From: GWA2-46-15 sp964551525
Lineage (GTDB): Bacteria > Patescibacteriota > Minisyncoccia > Minisyncoccales > GWA2-46-15
Assembly: GCA_964551525.1 (NCBI GenBank)
Contig: CAZKCH010000015.1
Coordinates: forward strand, 1 to 11,162
Length of the DNA: 11,162 nt
Direction of reading: 5' to 3'
Of this stretch, positions 5,635 to 11,162 are shown one piece after another. The position numbers and the translations under genes are program-made. The number at the start of each line of letters is the position of its first letter. Within the stretch, counting starts at the first letter, position 1. The notes beneath the pieces are model-generated. The model searched no databases. It worked only from the letters and a program-made list of their open reading frames with translations, and was not told the origin of the DNA.

Positions 5635-7791
5635 ATGGATTTTTCTACTCCCGTTTCGCAAATTCCTCGTATTGGACCGGTGCTGCAAAAACGGCTCTGG
5701 GCTCTTAAAATAGAAACTTTGGGCGATCTCCTTTATCACTTTCCTCAACGCTATGAGGATTTTTCTCATTTTATTCCCATTAGCCAGCTCAAAACGAAAA
5801 TCGACGTTGCCATTCAGGGAAAAATTTCTGAAATCAGCTCTCGCTTGGCCTGGCGCCGGCGCATAACTCTGACCGAAGCAATTATTAATGACCAAACCGG
5901 CTCTCTACGCGTGGTCTGGTTTGGCAAACCATACATCACTGATATTCTCCAACCCGGCGATCAAGTCATCATGACTGGCCGCATTGGCCAAGGCAAAAAA
6001 GGGCTTTATCTTAATAATCCCTCTTACGAAAAAATTATTTCTGACAAAAAAGGCCTGCCCGACGAAGCTGACATTAGTCAGCATAGTCGGGTGGCGGGGT
6101 TGATGCCGATTTATCCGGAAACCGCCGGCCTTTCTTCGCGCTGGCTGAGAACGATCATCAGACCGCTACTCGCCAATTTCAAAAACGAAGCCAAAGAATT
6201 TCTGCCCAATGAAATTCTAAAAGAGTTCCGCTTTCCGGGTTTTTCCCAGGCCATCTGGCAAATCCATTTTCCCGATTCTTTAAATAACGCGGCGATGGCC
6301 AGAAAACGGCTCGCTTTCCAAGAACTTTTTTTGATTGAGCTTTTTGTTTTGAAAGAAAGAATAAAAATTCTTCAAACCAAAGCTAATTCCATTCCCCTTG
6401 ATTTGCCTTTGATTAAAAAATTCGTGGCTAAATTGCCGTTCACTCTGACTGACTGCCAAAAAAAATCCGCTTGGCAAATTTTAAAGAATTTGGAAAAACC
6501 TCATCCTATGAACCGTTTGCTCGAAGGGGAAGTGGGCTCGGGTAAAACCGTGGTCGCCGCTATGGCCACGTTAAACGTGGTTAAAGCCGGCTTTCAAGTG
6601 GCGATCATGGCGCCGACGGAAATCCTGGCCAAACAACATTTCAAAGAGATTGCCAAGCTTTTATTTGATTTCAAGCCCACCATTGCTCTTTTGACCGGCA
6701 AAGACGATAAAATCATGGCCAAAAAACTAAAAGGGGAAATAATGGAAATCTCCCGCCAAAAAATTCTGGAAAAATGCCTGAATAACGAGATTGATATTTT
6801 AATCGGCACCCACGCCTTAATCTCGAAAAACGTCAAATTCAAAAATCTGGGATTAGTCGTTATTGATGAACAACACAGATTTGGAGTGGAACAAAGAGCT
6901 AAATTGCAAAATCCAAAATCCAAAATCCAAAATCCAAAAGTTCCGCATTTGCTGACCATGACCGCCACGCCCATTCCCCGCAGTTTGGCCCTGACCATCT
7001 ACGGCGATTTGGACTTATCAATCCTTGATCAATTGCCCATTGGCAGAAAAAAAATCATTACTCAAGTGGCCACGCCGAGACAAAGGCAAGGCGTTTACCA
7101 ATTTATAAGGAATCAGGTGGAAGCGGGAAGGCAGGCGTTTGTGATATGCCCCAGGATTGAAGCAAGGGATAAGAAGTTAGGAGTTAGAAACCAGGGTTGG
7201 ACGGACGTTAAAGCGGTACAAGAGGAAAAAGAAAAATTGGAAAAAGAGATTTTTCTTGATCTGAAAATCGCCATGCTCCATGGCCGGATGAAACCGAAAG
7301 AGAAAGAAAAAATAATGAGGAACTTCAAGAATAATAAAATTAATGTTTTGGTCGCCACCTCGGTAATCGAAGTGGGAATTGATATTCCCAATGCCTCCAC
7401 TATGGTGATTGAAGGCGCGGACCGATTCGGCCTGGCCCAGCTCCACCAATTGCGGGGCCGGGTCGGCCGAGCCGAACACCAGTCATATTGCTTTCTTTTC
7501 ACCGACTCGCCGTCTTTGAAAACAAAAAAACGGCTTGAAGCAATGCTGAAAGCCCAAGACGGGTTTGAATTATCACAAATGGACTTGGAGATTAGGGGTC
7601 CGGGAGAATTTTCCGGAAAAAAACAATGGGGTTTGCCCGATCTAGCCATGGCTTCGTTGAAAGATTTGGAATTGGTCCAAAAAACAAAAGACGAAGCGCG
7701 AAAAATCCTTGAAAAAGATTTTGCCTTGAAAAATTATCCCTTGCTTAAAGAAAAACTAGAGGAATTCGAGAAAAAAGCCCACTTCGAATAA
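5635..7791 (+). CDS. recG: ATP-dependent DNA helicase RecG
   Basis: RecG is a monomeric superfamily-2 translocase that remodels stalled replication forks and Holliday junctions. From ATG 5635 it has 718 residues (E. coli 693). The N-terminal part carries the wedge/OB-fold lead (IPRIGPVLQKRLWALKIETL...DLLYHFPQRYEDF). Helicase motifs follow: Walker A GEVGSGKT at 298-305 (relatives usually GDVGSGKT), DEQHRFGVEQR from 411, TMTATPIPRSLALTIYGDLD just after, then SVIEVGIDIPNA and QLRGRVGR at 605-612, and the C-terminal GPGEFSGKKQWGLPDL region. The frame stays open upstream to 5458, but that part would run through the tRNA, and family alignment supports 5635. The start is only 2 nt after the tRNA-Arg, without a Shine-Dalgarno sequence. 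A repeat-derived insertion NPKSKIQNPK lies at 426-435. Confidence 0.97.
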   Translation: MDFSTPVSQIPRIGPVLQKRLWALKIETLGDLLYHFPQRYEDFSHFIPISQLKTKIDVAIQGKISEISSRLAWRRRITLTEAIINDQTGSLRVVWFGKPYITDILQPGDQVIMTGRIGQGKKGLYLNNPSYEKIISDKKGLPDEADISQHSRVAGLMPIYPETAGLSSRWLRTIIRPLLANFKNEAKEFLPNEILKEFRFPGFSQAIWQIHFPDSLNNAAMARKRLAFQELFLIELFVLKERIKILQTKANSIPLDLPLIKKFVAKLPFTLTDCQKKSAWQILKNLEKPHPMNRLLEGEVGSGKTVVAAMATLNVVKAGFQVAIMAPTEILAKQHFKEIAKLLFDFKPTIALLTGKDDKIMAKKLKGEIMEISRQKILEKCLNNEIDILIGTHALISKNVKFKNLGLVVIDEQHRFGVEQRAKLQNPKSKIQNPKVPHLLTMTATPIPRSLALTIYGDLDLSILDQLPIGRKKIITQVATPRQRQGVYQFIRNQVEAGRQAFVICPRIEARDKKLGVRNQGWTDVKAVQEEKEKLEKEIFLDLKIAMLHGRMKPKEKEKIMRNFKNNKINVLVATSVIEVGIDIPNASTMVIEGADRFGLAQLHQLRGRVGRAEHQSYCFLFTDSPSLKTKKRLEAMLKAQDGFELSQMDLEIRGPGEFSGKKQWGLPDLAMASLKDLELVQKTKDEARKILEKDFALKNYPLLKEKLEEFEKKAHFE
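6908..6939 (+). repeat. Heptanucleotide tandem repeat inside recG
   Basis: Four exact copies of AAAATCC (6908-6935) plus a partial AAAA. Because 7 is not a multiple of 3 the repeat is read in changing frames, giving residues 426-435 of RecG between motifs II and III. A copy-number change of one unit would break the gene; only steps of three units keep frame. Confidence 0.9.
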
Positions 7792-7809
7792 CTCGTATTT
7801 TGTATTCTG

Positions 7810-9339
7810 CTAAATACTTTTACGATACTTTTCCGTCGGCCAAACACAGGTTTGATATTTTCCCAACATCAATCTTGTCTGGGCGTCTAAAGCGGGGATT
7901 GAACCGAAAAAAATCATGGTCAGAGGGATCAGAAACCACTCGAAAATAAAAGACAGATAACTGAAATTATTTTTTGATTTCGGCTTAGGAGGCAATAAAA
8001 CCAAACTCAGATAGATTGACCCGAGAATGCCGAGCATGGTAATCGTCATCAGATCCGAGGTGATGCGTGGCAGATTATGCAGAATTAGGGCCTGACCGAA
8101 TTTGCCTCCGCCCAAAATCACGGGCAGCCAACCAAGAAAGAAAATGAGCAAGGCATTAGTTGCCCAAGACCAATGCGATTCGAAAAGAAACAATCCCTGC
8201 AAAATTTTCGTTTTGAGGGGAATTTTTTTGTCCTTCGAGAAATTAAAAAAGACATAGGGAATTTCTTGAACGCCGTAAGCCCAACGCCTTTGCTGTTTAT
8301 AAATACTAACCAGCGTCTTTAAAAAACTCTTGTCAACGTTGGCGTCCATGGCCACCGGGTAAAAAAGGGGCTGGGTCCGATAATCACCGCCGTATTTTAA
8401 GAAACACTGCCAAAAAATATGCGAGTCGTCTGAAATTACGTTTGTCTGCTTGAAGCCGACGTCAACCAAGGCCCTAAAACTCATTGAATGCGAAGAAAAA
8501 GTGACTAAAAACTCCGGCCGCTCCTGGCTTAAAGCGTTCCAGAAACTGGCAGAAAAAGAAAAATTCCGGGAAAATGCCGGCGCCTGCCAGATGTTATTGA
8601 TGAAAAGAGGAATGGGCTGAAAACTGCTTTTTACCGATTCCCTGGAGATCAAATAGTGCCACGAAAGACAGCTGAAATATTTTGGAAAAACGCAAGTATC
8701 AATGTCAAGAAAAGTAACAATGACTTTCTCGTAAGGAATTTTTAACGCGTCGATGATTTCTTTTTTCGCTGTCTGACCCGCCCAAGCATCGTTAGCGCCC
8801 TTGCCAATGATCTCCCTGGCTAAATCGGCTGGATGCCAAGTTGTTAAAAATCGGAAGAATTTTGAGCCGAATTCCCGCTCAATCCTGGCCATGGTTTCCT
8901 GAGTCAGGTCCTTATATCTTTCTTCGGCTGACAGAACGATAATCATTTTTTCTTTCGGATAATCGCTGGCTAAAAGCGCAGAAAAAGTATCCCTGACAAC
9001 TTCGTAGGACTCCTTACAAAGGGTTAAAAGACAAAGATGATAAAGTTTATCCCAATCCGGAATCTGTTTTAGTTTTCCCAGCCAGTCAGTATTTTTGGCT
9101 TGCTCCATTCTTTTGTAGCTCGCCCGCAAATGGAAAGAAAAATAAATCGAGCGGAAAAGCCAATAAATATCAAAAATTAAGATAAAAACCGCCACTAATA
9201 AGGGCTGTTTCCAGGAAAGGAAAATCGCTAAAAAAATCGTCAGCCAAGAAACCGCCCCGGGCAAAATTTCCAAAAAACGATACAACCGCCGATCGCACCG
9301 ATCAGCCAAATCGCTGGCTTTGGCAACATCAAGATCCAT
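7810..9339 (-). CDS. Membrane-bound family 2 glycosyltransferase
   Basis: A 509-residue processive-type GT-A glycosyltransferase of the cellulose/hyaluronan synthase-like group. It has two membrane segments at about 28-45 and 47-66, then a cytoplasmic catalytic domain. That domain holds the nucleotide-sugar metal site LDID at 211-214, a catalytic-base region ISDDSH at 302-307, and the acceptor/polymer motif QQRRW at 349-353. Further hydrophobic segments follow at about 392-410, 430-450 and 460-480. It probably builds or extends a glycan at the inner membrane; donor sugar and product cannot be told. Its ATG overlaps the stop of the GNAT-like gene by one base (TAATG). It is the last gene of the unit and converges on recG with an 18-nt gap that holds no terminator hairpin. 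Confidence 0.9.
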   Translation of the reverse strand: MDLDVAKASDLADRCDRRLYRFLEILPGAVSWLTIFLAIFLSWKQPLLVAVFILIFDIYWLFRSIYFSFHLRASYKRMEQAKNTDWLGKLKQIPDWDKLYHLCLLTLCKESYEVVRDTFSALLASDYPKEKMIIVLSAEERYKDLTQETMARIEREFGSKFFRFLTTWHPADLAREIIGKGANDAWAGQTAKKEIIDALKIPYEKVIVTFLDIDTCVFPKYFSCLSWHYLISRESVKSSFQPIPLFINNIWQAPAFSRNFSFSASFWNALSQERPEFLVTFSSHSMSFRALVDVGFKQTNVISDDSHIFWQCFLKYGGDYRTQPLFYPVAMDANVDKSFLKTLVSIYKQQRRWAYGVQEIPYVFFNFSKDKKIPLKTKILQGLFLFESHWSWATNALLIFFLGWLPVILGGGKFGQALILHNLPRITSDLMTITMLGILGSIYLSLVLLPPKPKSKNNFSYLSFIFEWFLIPLTMIFFGSIPALDAQTRLMLGKYQTCVWPTEKYRKSI

Positions 9340-9842
9340 TATTTCAGATTATCGGGAATTTCTTTATTGCGCAAATAGATTTTCTCACGAGGAAGTTTCC
9401 ACTCCTGAATAAGCCAATTCAATAAATCCCTAAATATCTGCTCATAAACGCCTTTGTCATATTCTTTTTTTGTAATCCAAAAAGAAAAATCAATATCGTA
9501 TTTTTCCGCTAATTCCGGATAAAAGAATTCGATGGGATAAATATAGACACAGCCCGCATAACTATTGTCTTTTTTATTCCTAATAATATATGAAAAAAGT
9601 TGTCTATAATTAGCGCAAATCTCTAACCAAGCTAAATCCTTAAAATTCTCTAATAACGAACACGAAAAAGGCCAGTCCTTACGCGAGCCCCTCCCTCGCA
9701 GCTGAACTATAGTTTGAGCATTCTTTTTTAAAACCAACCAGTCCTCAATAGTATTTCTAACCGAAATCGGTAATAAATAATAATTGCCCAAATCCGCCTT
9801 TTGCGGAGGATTAAAACCGGAGCGAATAAATGGAGTTCTCAT
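9339..9842 (-). CDS. GNAT-like acyltransferase family protein
   Basis: A 167-residue protein that resembles a GNAT subgroup in which DWP, then LENFKDLAWLE, then YAGCVYIYP and FWITKKEYDKGVYEQIFRDLL follow in this order; here DWP is near residue 57, GCVYIYP at about 96-102 and the FWITK strand at about 121. GNAT proteins move an acyl group from acyl-CoA to an amine. I do not see a clear Q/RxxGxG/A pyrophosphate loop, as is usual in this subgroup, so acetyl-CoA use is uncertain. It is soluble, with no membrane segment. It lies 14 nt after the dehydrogenase-like gene and overlaps the glycosyltransferase start by one base, so a joint role in making or modifying a sugar or envelope molecule is plausible. 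The substrate is unknown. Confidence 0.75.
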   Translation of the reverse strand: MRTPFIRSGFNPPQKADLGNYYLLPISVRNTIEDWLVLKKNAQTIVQLRGRGSRKDWPFSCSLLENFKDLAWLEICANYRQLFSYIIRNKKDNSYAGCVYIYPIEFFYPELAEKYDIDFSFWITKKEYDKGVYEQIFRDLLNWLIQEWKLPREKIYLRNKEIPDNLK

Positions 9843-9856
9843 AATTTCTAATTTCT

Positions 9857-10801
9857 CTAAGCGATTCTATTTTGAGGATTACCCGAAGCCATGGCAATAA
9901 TACTCTCGCTAAAAATCCGATGAAGATTATCCAGTGTGCCTTGTGTATACCAACCAAAACACTTTAAACCAATACTGTTTTCCAAGCCAACCAAGGGCGT
10001 ATTTTCCAAATCTTCGCCCTCCCAAGCATAAGCGCCGACTTTGCCCGATTTTAATGCTTCGGCCATGGCTGTCTCGTCAACTAAATCACGATCGACTAAG
10101 TTTATAATTAATGCGCCTAATTTCATTTTTGCGATTTGATCTTTACCGATCAGGCCACGATTACTATCTTCGTGGGTAGCGTGAAGAGAAATAATGTCAG
10201 CCTCCGCCAAAACCTCATCAAACGACTTCATTTCCACGCCCGCAATCTGCTTAGGGCTTCGATCGCAAGCGATAACTTTCATACCAACGCCTAAGGCCAT
10301 TTCTGATAGACGACTACCAATATTCCCCAATCCGATAATTCCCAACATCTTTCCTTTTAAATCAGTCCCCATTTCTAATTTATATTGACCCTTTTGGGTT
10401 TTGCGGTCTGTAATGATAATTTTCTTTGCCAAGCAAAAAGTTAGAGCTAAAGCATTTTCCGCTACGGCTTCGCGGGAATAGCCCGGCACATTGCTAACTG
10501 GTAGATTCCGCTTCCTGCAATAATCCAGATCAACCCAGCCAAAAGAAGTCGTGGAAAGACAAATTCCTTTTAAATTCGGCGATGATTCTATAAGTTTCAT
10601 GACAACGGGTTTGGCTTTTTCGAATCCGCCAAAAGCATCTGGATCAGGAGCAATAATATCTGACCCCCCCGCCATTTCTAAAATTTTATCGAACGGCAAT
10701 TCTTTCCGGCTTTCGACGAATTTAACCTCTCCCAAGCCCTTTAACTCTATCGTCTGTTCGGAAGTAAATTCTGCCTCGGGAAGAAAAATAGAAATTTTCA
10801 T
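9857..10801 (-). CDS. D-2-hydroxyacid dehydrogenase family protein, catalytic residues altered
   Basis: A 314-residue member of the NAD-dependent D-2-hydroxyacid dehydrogenase family. It has the N-terminal substrate lobe with NVPGYSREAVAENALAL at 104-120, the Rossmann signature GLGNIG at 157-162, an acidic D180 at the end of the second strand (prefers NAD over NADP), and the ALIINLV...LVDETAMAEALKSG segment at 230-253. In active enzymes this segment reads NxxRG; here the Arg position is D237, with R238 one place later. The catalytic His (usually TPH) aligns with C281 in LKCFGWYTQG. So the fold and cofactor site are intact, but two of the three catalytic residues are not where expected. It heads a unit with a GNAT-like protein and a glycosyltransferase. 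It may be a non-enzymatic or changed-chemistry member. Confidence 0.9.
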   Translation of the reverse strand: MKISIFLPEAEFTSEQTIELKGLGEVKFVESRKELPFDKILEMAGGSDIIAPDPDAFGGFEKAKPVVMKLIESSPNLKGICLSTTSFGWVDLDYCRKRNLPVSNVPGYSREAVAENALALTFCLAKKIIITDRKTQKGQYKLEMGTDLKGKMLGIIGLGNIGSRLSEMALGVGMKVIACDRSPKQIAGVEMKSFDEVLAEADIISLHATHEDSNRGLIGKDQIAKMKLGALIINLVDRDLVDETAMAEALKSGKVGAYAWEGEDLENTPLVGLENSIGLKCFGWYTQGTLDNLHRIFSESIIAMASGNPQNRIA

Positions 10802-10818
10802 GTTATTTTTTGTTAATT

Positions 10819-10824
10819 ATTATA
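10819..10824 (-). promoter_or_regulatory. Candidate -10 box (TATAAT) between tRNA-Glu and dehydrogenase gene
   Basis: A perfect TATAAT begins on the base right after the tRNA discriminator and lies 17 nt before the ATG. If used, the mRNA leader would be about 10 nt with no Shine-Dalgarno sequence. The -35 position would be inside the tRNA and reads poorly, so cotranscription with the tRNA is the alternative. Confidence 0.3.
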
Positions 10825-10900
10825 TGGCCCCAATGGGATTTAAACCCATGATTTTCGGGATGAAAACCCGACGTCCTAAATCAAGCTAGACGATGGGGCC
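10825..10900 (-). tRNA. tRNA-Glu (anticodon TTC)
   Basis: A 76-nt tRNA. Acceptor GGCCCCA pairs with TGGGGCC, discriminator A. The D arm is GTCT-(11 nt)-GGAC, the anticodon arm TCGGG-TTTTCAT-CCCGA gives TTC, the variable loop is AAATC, and the T arm is ATGGG-TTTAAAT-CCCAT. CCA is not encoded. The D loop (AGCTTGATTTA) lacks the usual GG, and the T loop has U at position 56 in place of C, so the G19-C56 contact could be an A19-U56 pair. All four stems pair perfectly apart from normal wobble, so it is probably functional. Confidence 0.93.
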
Positions 10901-10982
10901 CCGTACAAATCTCGGCCAAGGCATATTTACAAAACAATACTCATTATGCGAATCGCCTCCGGCTCGAGTTGATAGAATTTTG

Positions 10983-11022
10983 TCGCCCAGATGAAAGATT
11001 TTCACGGGGCGAGCCTCTTTTT
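10983..11022 (+). terminator. Candidate hairpin with T-run on the plus strand
   Basis: TCGCCC (10983-10988) pairs with GGGCGA (11007-11012), enclosing TGAAA (10992-10996) with TTTCA (11000-11004). TTTTT follows at 11018-11022, five bases after the stem. A second, mutually exclusive pairing joins GGCTCG (10961-10966) to CGAGCC (11010-11015), which ends right before the T-run. No plus-strand gene is visible upstream, so what it would terminate is unclear. Confidence 0.35.
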
Positions 11023-11040
11023 AAAATTAGCTTAAAAATT

Positions 11041-11116
11041 GAAAAAAATCAACCCCGTATAACGCTCTTCGTTCTCGAATCCTACGGGTTCGCATCACGA
11101 TGTCGCGTATACGGGG
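11041..11116 (-). terminator. Large hairpin followed by T-run on the minus strand, or structured RNA
   Basis: Outer arms 11053-11065 (CCCCGTATAACGC) and 11105-11116 (GCGTATACGGGG) pair over 12 bp with one bulged base. Inside, CGAATCC (11076-11082) and GGGTTCG (11086-11092) form a 7-bp stem with loop TAC if the plus strand is transcribed. On the minus strand the outer stem is followed by TTGATTTTTTTC, as in an intrinsic terminator of a gene beyond the right edge. The loop is long for a terminator, so a small structured RNA or palindromic repeat is an alternative. Confidence 0.4.
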
Positions 11117-11162
11117 CAGGCCCGCACAAAAAAATTAAACTTGAAACATGAAACATTTAAGA

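Larger units (their letters stand above)
10901..11162. other. Gene-free region at the right end
   Basis: No coding frame here has recognisable protein character. Besides the two hairpin structures the stretch is AT-rich. It must hold the promoter of tRNA-Glu (minus strand), but I find no convincing pair of promoter hexamers at a standard distance. Confidence 0.6.

Noticed and set aside
5572..5895. 107-residue minus-strand frame and other long minus frames under recG
   Set aside because: They are antisense to tRNA-Arg and the well-supported recG frame.
11053..11116. tRNA-like gene
   Set aside because: The outer stem mimics an acceptor stem, but no T arm or anticodon arm can be placed.
10969..11151. 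60-residue plus-strand frame
   Set aside because: It covers the two hairpin structures and has no recognisable protein pattern.

Overview
The window reads as chromosomal DNA of a Candidate Phyla Radiation (Patescibacteria-type) bacterium. The reasons are a compact low-to-moderate GC layout, a PilM-PilN-PilO-small protein-PilB pilus block, a lone ComF, a small GIY-YIG protein beside GC-rich palindromic repeats, a PaaX/Cas2-like regulator, tRNAs without encoded CCA, and no convincing Shine-Dalgarno sequence in front of almost any gene. TGA is used as a normal stop (pilN, the PaaX-like gene), so this is not the TGA=Gly code of SR1/Gracilibacteria. The lineage call is inference from gene content only.

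Left part (1-3274, minus strand): a type IV pilus operon in the order pilM, pilN, pilO, a small PilP-like membrane protein, and pilB, whose 3' part is cut off by the window edge. PilM is the cytoplasmic actin-like ring protein. PilN and PilO form the inner-membrane platform. PilB is the extension ATPase. Divergently from pilM lies comF (3339-4081), a DNA-uptake gene. The two transcription units share a short AT-rich region that is an imperfect palindrome, so pili and competence may be regulated together here. comF is broken into two overlapping frames (ATGA overlap at 3932-3935).

Middle (4082-5634): GC-rich palindromic repeats on both sides of a small GIY-YIG protein, a tRNA-Ser(GCT), then a full-length PaaX-family regulator with a Cas2-like middle domain. 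That regulator gene has a similar inverted-repeat motif at each end: one over its start codon and leader, one over its stop codon. A back-to-back promoter region then serves the regulator (minus) and a tRNA-Arg(GCG) (plus).

Centre (5635-7791): recG, the branched-DNA helicase, starts 2 nt after the tRNA-Arg. It carries a small heptanucleotide-repeat insertion between helicase motifs II and III.

Right part (7810-10900, minus strand): tRNA-Glu(TTC), then a three-gene unit: a D-2-hydroxyacid-dehydrogenase family protein that appears to have lost its catalytic Arg and His, a GNAT-like acyltransferase, and a membrane family-2 glycosyltransferase. The tight spacing (14 nt, then a 1-nt overlap) suggests one pathway, probably envelope glycan or small-molecule modification, but the product cannot be named. 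The last 260 bases (10901-11162) hold no credible gene but contain strong hairpins, which may be terminators or a structured RNA.
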